64,000 nucleotides of DNA from SZUA-320 sp963707875 (GTDB lineage Bacteria > Gemmatimonadota > Gemmatimonadetes > Gemmatimonadales > GWC2-71-9): positions 248,001-312,000 of the forward strand of contig CAVPRU010000001.1 in NCBI GenBank assembly GCA_963707875.1. The letters run 5' to 3'. The translations under genes and the position numbers were made by a program. Positions within the stretch are counted from its first letter, which is position 1. Every line of letters starts with the position of its first letter. The notes below the pieces were generated by a model. The model was not told where the DNA came from. It saw only the letters and a list, made by a program, of their open reading frames with translations, and did not search any database. Positions 9,023 through 19,044 of the stretch are shown here, piece by piece.

Positions 9023-9385
9023 ATGACAGTTGGCCAGCAGGACACCACCGGGATTCAGCTCACCCTGACGGAGCCGGCCGCGGTCGAGGTCCGGAAGTTC
9101 ATTGCCGCCGAGCAGGTGTCACCTGATGTAGCGGGTCTCCGGGTTGCCGTGCTTCCGGGCGGGTGCTCAGGATTCAAGTACAGTCTCAACATCGAGGAGC
9201 AGGCCCAGGAGGATGACCACGTGTTCGAGGTCGCCGGGGTCCGGCTGTTTGTGGATGGTTTCAGCCTCCAGTATCTGTCCGGGGTCACGATCGATTACGT
9301 GACCTCGATGCAGGGTTCGGGCTTCACCTTCAGCAATCCCAACGCCACCGGCGGATGCGGTTGCGGCAGTTCGTTCACGGCCTGA
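9023..9385 (+). CDS. iron-sulfur cluster assembly protein, IscA/ErpA/HesB family
   Basis: A-type Fe-S carrier of 120 residues. The three conserved cysteines are in place: one in PGGCSGFKY and two in the C-terminal GGCGCGSS. ATG at 9023 has GGAG eight bases upstream; an in-frame ATG at 8996 would add nine residues and has a weaker site. The C-terminal cysteine motif and length are typical. It stands alone between the muropeptide genes and the symporter and is followed by a strong hairpin, so it is probably expressed independently. Confidence 0.92.
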   Translation: MTVGQQDTTGIQLTLTEPAAVEVRKFIAAEQVSPDVAGLRVAVLPGGCSGFKYSLNIEEQAQEDDHVFEVAGVRLFVDGFSLQYLSGVTIDYVTSMQGSGFTFSNPNATGGCGCGSSFTA

Positions 9386-9429
9386 CATGATCCTCCGCCG
9401 GGCTCATCAGGCCCGTCGGCCCCTTCCCC

Positions 9430-9460
9430 GCGACGGGCGGCCCTGGTGGCCGCCCGTCGC
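9430..9460 (+). terminator. perfect 13-bp stem-loop after the IscA-like gene
   Basis: The sequence shows a perfect 13-bp inverted repeat (GCGACGGGCGGCC and its complement) around the loop CTGGT, 45 bases after the IscA-like stop and 17 bases before the symporter start. No T-run follows, so intrinsic termination is not certain. The very stable hairpin could end the upstream transcript, protect its 3' end, or attenuate the symporter. Confidence 0.6.
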
Positions 9461-9477
9461 TGCGTGAGGGCCAGCCC

Positions 9478-10959
9478 TTGACCCCGTTGGATCTCGCGGT
9501 CATCGCCAGCTACCTGCTGGTGACCCTGGGGTTGGGGCTCTGGATCTCCCGCCGGCAGGCCTCGTCCTCGGACTACTTCCTGGGCGCCCGGAATCTCCCG
9601 GCATGGGCCATTCTCCTGTCGATCGTGGCCACCGAGACCTCCGCCCTGACAGTGATCTCGATCCCCGGAGTGGGCGCCCGGGGCGATCTGACCTTTCTTC
9701 AGATCACCTTCGGCTACCTGATCGGCCGGATGGCGGTGGCCTGGTGGTTGCTCCCCGGGTACTTCCGAGGGGAACAGGAGACGGCCTATACCCGGCTCGA
9801 ATCCCGCTTCGGGGGAGAAACCCGCCGAGTCGTCTCGGCCACCTTCCTGGTCACCCGGTTCCTGGGCGATGGGGTGCGGATCTTCGCCGGGGCCATCCCG
9901 CTCGCCCTGGCCACCGGGTGGAGCATCGCCGCGTCCATACTGGTGATGGGGCTGGTGACCCTGGCCTACACCTGGCTGGGCGGCCTCAAAGCGGTGATCT
10001 GGGCCGACGTGGTGCAACTCCTGGTCTACCTGACCGGCGGCGCCGCGGCCCTGGCCATCGCGGTGTCGATGGCCGGTGGCGTGGAGCAGACTTGGACCCT
10101 GGCCGCTGCGGCTGGCAAGTTGCGCGTGCTGGTCCCGGCGTTTTCCTTCAGCACGAGCTACACCCTTCTGGGCGGACTGATCGGCGGCGCGATGCTCTCC
10201 GCGGCTTCCCACGGCACCGATCATCTGATCGTCCAGCGCCTGCTGTCCACCCGATCGCTCCGGGATGCCCGGGTGGCGCTGATCGGCAGCGGGGTGATGG
10301 TCATCCTCCAGTTCCTCCTGTTTCTGCTGATCGGCGTCGCGATCTGGGCGGCCGGCCAGGCCCCTGACGGGGTCCACCCGGACACCCTCTTCCCCGCCTT
10401 CATCATGGGACACCTCCCGGTCGGGCTTCGCGGCCTCCTGATCGCGGGGATCCTGGCGGCAGCGATGAGCACCATCAGCTCCTCGATCAACGCCCTGGCC
10501 TCCTCGGTCACCTACGACTTCTACTCCAGCCGGACCGGACGGACGGACCCGGTGCACCTGCTCAAGGTGGGGCGCCTGGTGACGGTGGCCTGGGGCCTGG
10601 CCCTGACGGGGGCGGCGCTCGGATTCGCTGTGGCGGCCACCCGACTGGACACCCCGGTGGTGGTTCTCGCGCTGTCCATCGCGTCGATCACCTATGGGGC
10701 GCTGCTGGGAACCTACCTGCTGGCGCTCCGCTGGCCGTCGGCTCGCGGCCGGGATGTGGTGCGAGGGGTGGGGCTCTCGGTGGCCATCATGCTGGTGGTG
10801 GTGTTCGCTCGACAGCTTGCCGCCGCGGGATTCCCATTGCTCGGGCCGCTGGGCGGCCTCGCGTGGCCCTGGTACGTTCCGCTCGGGACGATCCTTACCC
10901 TGGGGGTCGCCATCCTTTCCTCCCTGACCGGGCGAGACACCATGGAGTCGACCGCGTGA
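9478..10959 (+). CDS. sodium:solute symporter (SSS family), putative amino-sugar importer
   Basis: Inner-membrane secondary transporter of 493 residues with about 13 hydrophobic segments. Family marks include SSSDYFLGARNLPAW in the first cytoplasmic loop, SIVATETSALTVISIPG in TM2 and a Ser/Thr-rich AAAMSTISSSINALASS segment in TM8. The substrate cannot be read from sequence. Placement between nagZ/AmiE-like genes and a GlcNAc/MurNAc-kinase-like gene suggests uptake of amino sugars from the wall (inference). The start is TTG at 9478, preceded by GTGAGGG; no ATG lies nearby in frame. Confidence 0.9.
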   Translation: MTPLDLAVIASYLLVTLGLGLWISRRQASSSDYFLGARNLPAWAILLSIVATETSALTVISIPGVGARGDLTFLQITFGYLIGRMAVAWWLLPGYFRGEQETAYTRLESRFGGETRRVVSATFLVTRFLGDGVRIFAGAIPLALATGWSIAASILVMGLVTLAYTWLGGLKAVIWADVVQLLVYLTGGAAALAIAVSMAGGVEQTWTLAAAAGKLRVLVPAFSFSTSYTLLGGLIGGAMLSAASHGTDHLIVQRLLSTRSLRDARVALIGSGVMVILQFLLFLLIGVAIWAAGQAPDGVHPDTLFPAFIMGHLPVGLRGLLIAGILAAAMSTISSSINALASSVTYDFYSSRTGRTDPVHLLKVGRLVTVAWGLALTGAALGFAVAATRLDTPVVVLALSIASITYGALLGTYLLALRWPSARGRDVVRGVGLSVAIMLVVVFARQLAAAGFPLLGPLGGLAWPWYVPLGTILTLGVAILSSLTGRDTMESTA

Positions 10960-11865
10960 CCGTGATCGTCGGAGCCGATGCCGGCGGCACCAGGACAGTG
11001 GCTGCCGTCTCGGTGGACGGACGGGAACTGGCCCGGGTCACCGGCCCCGGGGGCGCGGTGCGGCCGGGCCGGGCAATGACCGCAGGATCGGTGATCGGCG
11101 CGGTGGCGCGGCAGGCCCTCAACCAGTCAGGGAAGCTCCGGGCCCAGGTCCTGGTGGTGGGCGCGGCGGGGGTGGGACGGGAGGACGAACGGGTGGCGCT
11201 TCGGAACGCGCTCCGGCTGGAGGACCTGGCGGAGCGCGTGGTGGTGGTGACCGACCTGGAAGTGGCTCGGGAAGCGGCGTTCGGTGACGCTCCAGGAATC
11301 GTCCTGCTGGCCGGCACCGGGAGCGTGGCCGCGGGCCGGTTCCCGGACGGCTCCATCCATCGCCAGGGCGGCTACGGCTGGCAGATGGGGGATGAAGGAA
11401 GCGGCTACGCCATCGGCAAAGCAGCCCTGGCGGCGGTGGGCCGAGGGTACGACGGCCGGGGAGCCGGCCACCCGCCTCACCGCGGCGGTCGCCGAGCAGA
11501 CCTTGACCGGTGATCATGACGCCCTGGTCCGATGGTCGGTGACGGCCGGGCCCGCCGAGGTGGCGGGCCTGGCGCGCGCGGTGTTGGGGGCGGCGGAGGA
11601 GGGTGACGCCGTGGCGATCGACATCCTGTCGGTCGAGGCCGGGTCCCTGGCCCGGTTGGCGATCGCCCTGGTCGGACGGTGGCCGGGAGACGGCCCGGTG
11701 GAGGTGGCCCAGGGAGGAAGCCTGCTGCGACCAGGACCCTACCGCGACCTGGTCGATGCGGCGCTCGGCGCCGACCCCCGGCTGCGGCCCCATCCTGGCA
11801 CCCCGGATGGCGTGGAGGGCGCCCTCCGGATGGCGACCCGCGCCCTCACCGAAGGACCCCGCTAG
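10956..11865 (+). CDS. BadF/BadG-family sugar kinase (GlcNAc/MurNAc kinase-like), frameshifted
   Basis: ASKHA-fold kinase, related to N-acetylglucosamine kinase and MurK. The first reading frame (GTG at 10956, overlapping the symporter stop as GTGA) contains the phosphate-1 motif GADAGGTRT, the adenosine motif LLAGTGSVA and MGDEGSGYAIGKAAL. Near 11457-11463, in a GGGG/CCGG context, the frame moves by one and continues as EPATRLTAAVAEQTL through EVAQGGSLLRPGPY to the stop at 11865. The joined length of about 302 residues is normal for the family, so an assembly indel is more likely than a dead gene. Expected job: phosphorylating salvaged amino sugars after import. Confidence 0.82.
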
Positions 11866-13396
11866 GTCTGCTTCCGATACCGGCTGTGCTTGAACCCGTA
11901 GGCGAAGTAGAGCACAAACCCGATCAGCAGCCAGACGCCAAACCGGACCCAGGTGATCCCCGGCAGGTGGGCCATCAGGTACAGACAGGCCGCCACCGAA
12001 ATCAGCGGGGTCCACGGCGCTCCGGGCACCCGGAAGGGCCGGTGGCGATCCGGTTCCTTGTAGCGAAGCACGATCACCCCGATCGACACCAGAATGAAGG
12101 CGAAGAGGGTCCCGATGTTGGTGAGGTCCACGACCTCGGCAATGTTGGCAAAGGCCGCGAACGTGGCCACGAACGTTCCGGTGATGATGGTGCCGACGTA
12201 CGGGGTCTTGAACCGGGGGTGCACCTTGGCGAAGAACGGTGGCAGCAGTCCATCCCGGGACATGGAGAAGAAGATTCGAGGCTGCCCCATCTGGAACACC
12301 AGCAACACCGATCCCATGGCCACCACCGCCCCGAACGCAATGACGAACCGGGAGAAGTTGAGCAGCGCGGGTGGGCCCTCGGCATGGGCCAGCGCGGTGA
12401 TCATCGGTTCCGCGGTCCCGAGCTGCTGCCACGGTGCCATTCCGGTCATCACCGCCGACACCGCGATGTAGAGCACGGTGCAGATCACCAGACTCATGAT
12501 GATCCCGAACGGCATGTCCTTGGCGGGAGTCTTGGCCTCCTCGGCGGCGGTGGAGACGGCATCGAAACCGATGTAGCTGAAGAAGATGATCGCCGCCCCG
12601 GCGCTGATCCCCCGCAGCCCGTTGGGTGCGAATCCACCGGTGGACACCTCGGTCCAGTTGGACGGCTGGATCAGGAAGACCCCGACCCCGATGAAGAACA
12701 GGATCACCGCGATCTTGAGAATCACCATCGCGTTGTTGGCGTTGGCCGATTCCCGAATCCCGATGACCAGCAGCGACGGTGATCACCGCGACCGCCAGGA
12801 AGGCGGGGAGGTTGGCGATGAACGGCACCCCGAGAGATCATCGGGGCCGAGGACACCGCGGAGGCCAGGTACTGCAGGCCCGGCTCGGTCGCGCCGGCGG
12901 TGACGGCCGCCGCGGCGTCGTAGGCGGTCCGGTAGTCGGTGGCCAGCCAGGCCGGCATCGAGATCCCGAAGTGACTGATCAGCTCCCGGAAATGGCCCGA
13001 CCACCCGATCGCCACGCCGATGTTGCCCACCGCATACTCGATGATGAGGTCCCACCCGATGATCCAGGCGACCAGTTCGCCGAGCGAGGCATAGGCGTAG
13101 GTATAGGCCGACCCGGAGACCGGAACCATGGAGGCGAATTCGGCGTAGCAGAGGGCCGCAAAGCCGCAGGCGACGGCGGTGAGCAGGAAGGAGAGGACGA
13201 TCGCCGGGCCGGCACCAGGCCGGAGCGCATCCCCGACAATCGCGGTCCCGGTGGTGGCGAAGATGCCGGCCCCGATGGTGGCACCCACCCCGAGGGCGGT
13301 CAGGTGCCACTTGGTGAGGGTCCGCTTCAGGCCCCCGCGTTCGGCGACATCGGCTTCACAATCGGCAACGGTCTTCCGGGCGAAGAGCTGGCTCAT
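11862..13396 (-). CDS. APC-family amino acid permease (cationic amino acid transporter type), frameshifted
   Basis: Amino acid:proton symporter or exchanger of about 510 residues and 12-14 TM segments. The N-terminal part (MSQLFARKTVADCEAD, then GVGATIGAGIFATTG, the APC helix-1 unwound motif) and the C-terminal part (FFSYIGFDAVSTAAEEAKTP, MGQPRIFFSMSRDGLLPP, FRVPGAPWTPLIS) lie in different frames. Two one-base shifts near 12,780 and 12,830 connect them through the segment FIANLPAFLAVAVITV. Substrate not determinable; the family includes CAT-type arginine/lysine carriers. The coding end overlaps the sugar-kinase gene by 4 bases tail to tail. Confidence 0.85.
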
Positions 13397-13455
13397 GCAA
13401 CCGCCCGTACCGCGTGCTGCAGCTATCATCGGGGAACTCCGGATGTCGGTGGGAC

Positions 13456-14242
13456 TCAGAAAGATACGTTGACCGTCGTGGTGCCGGGAATGACCTTCCC
13501 CTCGGCCGAGCGGCCCGGCCGGAACCGGTAGTTCCGCATCACGTCCTCGAACCGACGGGCAAAGCCGCCGTCGGGAATCTCGGGCTCGACCGCCACCTTC
13601 TGGACCCGGCCGTCGGTGCCGACCCAGAAGGTAACGGCAAATCGCTTCCCCCGCATGCTTCCGGGATAGTCCAACGGCGGAAGGATGACCTGGCGGGGCA
13701 TCGGCGGCGTGGCGTGGCCGCCACCCCCTCCTCCTGACCCGCCCCCGCTGCCGTCACCGCTCCCCCGTCCGGTCCCCGCCCCGTCGCCCGGGCCGGTGCC
13801 CGAGCCATGCCCACCTCCGACACCGGTGCCCCCCTGCCCACCCGAGGGGGGAATGCTGTCCGGGGGCGACAGCGCAACGGCCGTCTCGGGTTCGGGCGCT
13901 GTCACCGTCGGTTCGGGAACCGGGACTGGCTCCACCGGAGGCGGCGGGGGCGGGGTGACTTGGGCCGGGGGCGGCGGGGCGGACCGGAAGCGCCGGCAGG
14001 GCGATCAACTGGAGCCCCCCGCCACCGCCACCACCCTGCCCTGGAGACCCGGCGTCCCCGGGCCCCCGGATTTCCTCCCAGGTCATCAACTCCTGCCACT
14101 GGGACACCAGGATGGCCACCACCACGGCGACATGGAGCAGAACGGAGACGAGCCCACTCCACGGAGACCGCCGGGCACCGGGCAGCAGCACGCCGGGCAC
14201 CGGGCGGGGCCGCGGCGTGGGGGCGATCGGCGAATCACTCAA
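13456..14242 (-). CDS. tonB: TonB-family energy transducer, frameshifted
   Basis: Single-pass inner-membrane protein that transmits proton-motive force from ExbB/ExbD to outer-membrane receptors. The TTG start at 14242 follows GAGGAG. A membrane anchor (SVLLHVAVVVAILVS) is followed by a Gly/Pro-rich linker, which changes frame near 13,980 and continues as EPVPVPEPTVTAPEPE. The C-terminal domain (residues of FAVTFWVGTDGRVQKVAV and FEDVMRNYRFRPGR) is the TonB C-terminal fold that grips the receptor TonB box. The long Gly-Ser stretch around 13,740-13,830 is unusually repetitive. It is the last gene of the tonB-exbB-exbD-exbD-tonB set. Confidence 0.8.
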
Positions 14243-14388
14243 CAGCGTTGCTCCTCATGCCTTCAGGACGAACAGGCGCGGTGGAAACGACACCTCCCTA
14301 ACGTAGCAGGCGCCCCAACCGTTTCGTCGGCCGCCGAATCATGAGGCCGCCGACCGATGAGGCGTTCCTCGCGATGGCCCGGAACGGT

Positions 14389-14421
14389 CGAGGCGCGGGA
14401 ACCAGTGGTCCCCGCGCCTCG
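14389..14421 (-). terminator. 11-bp GC-rich stem-loop between exbD and tonB
   Basis: CGAGGCGCGGG pairs with its exact complement around an 11-base loop that itself can partly pair (ACC/GGT). It sits 23 bases after the exbD stop on the minus strand and about 150 bases before the tonB start, suggesting partial termination or mRNA processing between the two. No T-run is present. Confidence 0.5.
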
Positions 14422-14443
14422 CCTGCGACCGGTTCGACGGTGG

Positions 14444-14852
14444 TCAGCCCTTCGGGGTAAACCCGATGACCTGGATTCCAGCACCGCGGGCGATGTCCAT
14501 CGCCTCAATGACCTCCTGGTACAACCGGTCGGGAGCGCTCTTGAGGAAGAGCAGCTTGGCCGGCCGGTTGTCGTAGAGCGCGTGGAACTGGGCATCCAGC
14601 TGATCCTTCGGCACCACGTTCGTGTTGATCGCGTAGCCACCATCCTCCGTCAGTTCCAGCACGATCTGGGTGGACGGAGGGCTGGTTGACCGCCGCCGTT
14701 TCCGGGGGCGGGATCTGCGCCTCGACGACCTTCCGGCTCAACGGCTGGGCGATCATGAAGATGATGAGGAGCACCAGCAGAATGTCGATCATCGGAATCA
14801 CGTTCGGTTCCGAGGTGACCTGGCCGCGGCCTCCACCTGTTGAGATTCCCAT
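14444..14852 (-). CDS. exbD: biopolymer transport protein ExbD/TolR (first copy), frameshifted
   Basis: Single-TM component of the TonB motor. The N-terminal part has the signature SEPNVIPMIDILLVLLIIFM with the membrane Asp that carries protons. The periplasmic part continues in another frame after about 14,680 as LELTEDGGYAINTN and ends with VIGFTPKG. The joined length is about 135 residues, normal for ExbD. It starts 3 bases after the second exbD. Heterologous paired ExbDs next to one ExbB are common in Bacteroidota and Gemmatimonadota-like genomes. Confidence 0.85.
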
Positions 14853-14855
14853 GAG

Positions 14856-15288
<433 letters not shown>

Positions 15289-15305
<17 letters not shown>

Positions 15306-16036
15306 TGCCAGTCACCGCCTTCTGGGCCTGGAACTCCTTGGTGAAGATCGAACGCCCGAACTCGCTCCCCACGCTCTTGATCAGATAGTCGATGAGCTCC
15401 TTGGAGCTGTACATCATCTCGACCGTGAGGTACTCGATCTTGGTGGTGAAGTAGTTGTAGAACCACACGGCCGGAATGGCCACCATCAGACCGATCGAGG
15501 TGGCGATCAGGGCCTCGGCGATCCCGCCGGCGATGCCCGCCAGGCCGCCCGCCGCGCCGGCCGAGGACATGGCCTCGAACGACGAGATGATGCCGATACA
15601 GGTGCCCAGCAGCCCGACGAACGGCGCGGTGGAACCGATGGTGGCCAGCACCCCCAGACCCCGCTTGAAGTCGGTCAGTTCCATCAGCATCTGCCGCTCC
15701 ACCGCCCGCTCGGCCGAGTTGATGTCGGCGGCGGTGATGGTGGCTCGGTCCCGGAGCAGCGGCTTCACTTCGGCCAGCGCGCCACCCAGCACCTTGGCGA
15801 CGTGGCTGGTCTTGTTCTTCTCGGCCAGGGCGATCGCCTGATCGAGCTGCTCTTCCTGAATCGCCCGGCTGAAGTGCGGCGCGAACTTCCGGGTCGCGAC
15901 CGTGGCTCTTCCGGAAGTGCCAGAGCTTCTTGAAGGCGACGGTAAACGACATCAGCGACATGAAGAGCATGACGAACACGATGCCCTTCACGAAGGGACC
16001 GGCGTGGGCCCACAGCTGCATCAGATCTACACCCAT
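15289..16036 (-). CDS. exbB: ExbB/TolQ/MotA-family proton channel, frameshifted
   Basis: Three-TM channel subunit of the TonB motor. The first frame carries TM1 (FVKGIVFVMLFMSLMSFTVAF). After a shift near 15,900 the rest continues with the cytoplasmic loop (VLGGALAEVKPLL) and the MotA/TolQ/ExbB block from LATIGSTAPFVGLLGTCIGI through EALIATSIGLMVAIPAVW. Joined length is about 248 residues, as expected. It heads the exbB-exbD-exbD run and lies 56 bases downstream of a second tonB-like gene. Confidence 0.87.
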
Positions 16037-16092
16037 TGGACTTCCTCCTGATCGGTTATATGAACCCGCCGGAGCGGGTGCGGACTTCAGGT

Positions 16093-16794
16093 CTATTTCG
16101 AAATGGTGAACGCGATCGCCTGCTGGACCAGCTGGCGCACCGCCTGCCCTCTGATCCGGGCCGGCTTGAAGACCGCCTTCATGATCGCCTCACGGGCGGG
16201 CTCCTCGAACATCTTGTTGGTGCTGTCGGACCACCTTCCAGGACGCCGGCTCGGCGTGACCGGTGGTGTCCACCACGTACTGGACCTCGACCCGGCCTTC
16301 GATGCCCGCCGCCTGGAGGGTGGGCGGATACCGGGGCTGGGACGATTCAGGAGCCGGACCGGATCGTCCACCTCGGCCTCGAGGAAGGTCTCGCGTCGTC
16401 ACCGGCCCGGTCCCACCCACCACACCGGTCGCGATGCCGCCCTCGACGCCCTTCCCGGTGAAGTCCGCCGCGTCGAACTTCTCGTTCAGGTTAATCGGCG
16501 GAATTTCCTTCGGAATGTCGGTCGGCGGCATGACCGTCTGGAACCCCTGCGGCGGGGGGTTCGCGCTGATGATGACGTCGGGGGGCGGTGGGGGCTGCTC
16601 GGGCGGGGGCGGGGGCTCCGGGGGCTTGAGGAAGATGGCCGTGGTGTCCATCAGGATCTCCTTGAGCTGCGCCGCGGCGCCCTGGTCGCCGTGACCGCCC
16701 CGAAGACCAGGAGGACATGGAACACCACCGACACGATGGTCTGCCCGGTGGACTTGAACCCCTTTTTCTTCGATTCGATGAGGTTATCGAACAT
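16093..16794 (-). CDS. tonB: second TonB-family protein, multiply frameshifted
   Basis: Reads as a TonB of about 233 residues when joined across at least three shifts. ATG at 16794 opens MFDNLIESKKKGFKSTGQ and a membrane anchor (IVSVVFHVLLVFGAV). A proline-rich spacer follows in another frame (PPEPPPPPEQPPPPP). The C-terminal TonB domain includes RYPPTLQAAGIEGRVEVQYV and ends AFTISK. Break points lie near 16,690, 16,350 and 16,220, all in G/C-rich runs. Conserved content on both sides of each break points to sequence error rather than decay. It probably uses the adjacent ExbB/ExbD. Confidence 0.78.
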
Positions 16795-16841
16795 GGAGTA
16801 TCCTCATGATAGGCCCAGGTTTGGCCGGATCCTGTCCGGCC

Positions 16842-18374
16842 TCACCAGACAATCAAGCACGCCAGCCTGACAGGACGATTTCGTCCGGATGACAAAACGA
16901 TGACAACCGGGTTAGCCAACCGGGTCAACCCAGCCGCTTCGCCGGTTCCGGGCAGGGTCACGGTGAACGTGGTGCCCCGCCCCGGCCGGCTCTGAACCTC
17001 GATCCGGCCCCCGTGGGCCTCGGCGATCCACCGGGCGATCGCCAGCCCCAGCCCGGTGCCACTGGTCACGCCAACCCGGGACCGGGCCGGGTCCCCTCGC
17101 CAGAACCGATCGAAGATATTCGGCAGGTCGCCGGGCGCAATTCCGATCCCGGTGTCCCGCACCACCACGATGGAATCAGTCCCGGCCACGGTCAGTTCCA
17201 GTTCCACCGCCCCTCCCTCCGGGGTGTACTTGACCGCGTTGGTCACCAGGTTCAGCAGCAGCTGCCTGATCCGGTTCCGATCCACCGGCAGGATGAGCGG
17301 GGCGTCGGGGATCGAATGGCTCACGGAGACCCCGCTCACCTCCGCCAGCATCTCCGCGGTTTCTGCCGCCTCGGCGACCAGTTCCCGCAGGTCCGTCGGG
17401 GCCACGACCAGCGGGGCGCGTCCTTCATCGGCCCGGGCCAGGGTCAGGAGGTTCTCCACCAGTTCGGTCATCCGGTTGATCTCGGAGAGGGTCCCATCGA
17501 GTCCCTCGAGACTCTCCGGCGGAATCCCGGGGTGGGTCAGGGCCCGCTCCACCCCGGTCCGGAGCACCATCAGGGGCGTCTTGAGCTCGTGGCTCGCGTC
17601 AGCGGTGAACCGGTACAGGGCGGCGAAGCTGTCCTCCAGGCGGGCGAAAGTCCGGTTGGTTGCCAGTGCCAGCCGGGTCAGCTCGTCGGCCCCGGGCGGC
17701 ACCGGGAGGCGGCGGTGGAGACTCCGGCCGTCCGAAATGGCCTCGAGTTCGGCCACCATGGCGTCGAGCGGGCGCAGTACCCGCCCCCCGAGGAGGTAGG
17801 CGAGCAGAATGGAACCGATCAGAAGAATCGGAATGCTCAGCAGCATGGAGCGAAGGAGGGCGGAGGGTCCGAACAGGACGTCGGAGGTTGCGGCCGCCAC
17901 CAGGACCGCTCCAATCTGATCCCTGGCGCCGGGCACCGATGCCATGACATACCGCACCTCTCCGACCTGGGCCGAGAGCGACGCCGTCCCACTGGTGGGA
18001 AGCTCAGGGGTCCGGACCAGCTCGAGCAGTTCGTCCACCCCGCGAGTGGAGAGGGCCCTCGCCTGCACCGAAAGGAAAAGCGGATCGCCGGCGGGAGAGA
18101 TGATGACCAGGTAATCGCGAAACGCCTCGAAGTAGGCCCCGATCGCCGGGTCCAGCGTCGGGAGGCCGTTGTCCATGACGACCAGGCGTTCAACTACCCG
18201 CCGGGATTCGGTCAGCCATCCCGCGGACAGGTCGGCTTCGAGGGTAAGGCGGTCGTCGATTTCCTGAACGCTGGTCAAACGCCGGTCCAGGTAGAGGCTC
18301 GCTCCGAACACCATGATGGTCGCCGCGAGGGCCAGGGCATACCAGATCGTCAGGCGCTGCCGAAGGGAGGTCAT
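16842..18374 (-). CDS. sensor histidine kinase (EnvZ/BaeS type)
   Basis: A 510-residue inner-membrane kinase: TM1 at residues 10-28, a periplasmic sensor region to about 170, TM2 near 176-197, HAMP, then HisKA with His262 in ASHELKTPL, the N-box (NLVTNAVKYTPEGG, Asn379), DTGIGIAP and GTGLGLAIA ATP-binding loops. It starts two bases after the stop of the OmpR-type regulator, its evident partner. The input signal is unknown. The last 25 residues after the catalytic domain are an unusual basic/hydrophobic tail, possibly a read-through from a shift near the end. Confidence 0.92.
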   Translation of the reverse strand: MTSLRQRLTIWYALALAATIMVFGASLYLDRRLTSVQEIDDRLTLEADLSAGWLTESRRVVERLVVMDNGLPTLDPAIGAYFEAFRDYLVIISPAGDPLFLSVQARALSTRGVDELLELVRTPELPTSGTASLSAQVGEVRYVMASVPGARDQIGAVLVAAATSDVLFGPSALLRSMLLSIPILLIGSILLAYLLGGRVLRPLDAMVAELEAISDGRSLHRRLPVPPGADELTRLALATNRTFARLEDSFAALYRFTADASHELKTPLMVLRTGVERALTHPGIPPESLEGLDGTLSEINRMTELVENLLTLARADEGRAPLVVAPTDLRELVAEAAETAEMLAEVSGVSVSHSIPDAPLILPVDRNRIRQLLLNLVTNAVKYTPEGGAVELELTVAGTDSIVVVRDTGIGIAPGDLPNIFDRFWRGDPARSRVGVTSGTGLGLAIARWIAEAHGGRIEVQSRPGRGTTFTVTLPGTGEAAGLTRLANPVVIVLSSGRNRPVRLACLIVW

Positions 18375-18375
18375 G

Positions 18376-19044
18376 TCAGACTTTCAGGACGTACCCGATG
18401 CCTCGGACGGTGTGGAGCAGCTTGGGCTCGTGGCCGTGGTCGATCTTCTTCCGGAGCCGGTTGATCACGACGTCGACGATGTTGGTCCCCGGATCGAAGT
18501 GGTAGTCCCAGGCATACTCGGTGATCAGGGTTCGGGACATGACCCGGCCCTGATGGCGAATCAGGTATTCCAGGACGGTGAACTCCTTGGGCGTGATGTC
18601 GATCTTCCTGCCGGCCCGGCGCACCTCGCGGAGGGCGGAATCGAGCTCGAGATCGGCCACCTGAAAGACCGGGGAGCGCATCTGCTGGGGGCGGCGGCCC
18701 AGGGCTTCGACCCGGGCCAGCAGTTCCTCGAAGGCGAAGGGCTTGGTGACGTAATCGTCGGCCCCCGCCCGGAGGGCCTGGACCTTGGTGTCGACCGAGT
18801 CCTGGGCCGTGAGCACCAGAATCGGCACCGCGATGCCCCGATCCCGGAGGGTGCGCACCACCTCGACCCCGTTCATCCCCGGGAGCCGGAGATCGAGCAC
18901 CACCAGATCGTACTTGCCGCCGGAAATCAGGTTGAGCGCCTCGGCCCCATTGTCCACCAGTTCGGCCTGGTACCGCTGTTCCTCCAGACCCCGTCGGACG
19001 TACTCCCCGACCGTGCGGTCATCTTCCACCACGAGGACCTTCAT
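18376..19044 (-). CDS. OmpR/PhoB-family response regulator
   Basis: A 222-residue two-domain regulator. The receiver has the acidic pair after VVE, the phosphorylation site Asp51 in VVLDLRLPG, and the conserved Lys in YVTKPFAFEELL. The C-terminal winged helix (DITPKEFTVLEYLIRHQGRV, then GTNIVDVVINRLRKKID) binds DNA. It is sandwiched between two kinase genes: its ATG overlaps the stop of the upstream PAS kinase (ATGA), and the downstream kinase follows two bases later. It could therefore receive phosphate from either or both. Confidence 0.95.
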   Translation of the reverse strand: MKVLVVEDDRTVGEYVRRGLEEQRYQAELVDNGAEALNLISGGKYDLVVLDLRLPGMNGVEVVRTLRDRGIAVPILVLTAQDSVDTKVQALRAGADDYVTKPFAFEELLARVEALGRRPQQMRSPVFQVADLELDSALREVRRAGRKIDITPKEFTVLEYLIRHQGRVMSRTLITEYAWDYHFDPGTNIVDVVINRLRKKIDHGHEPKLLHTVRGIGYVLKV

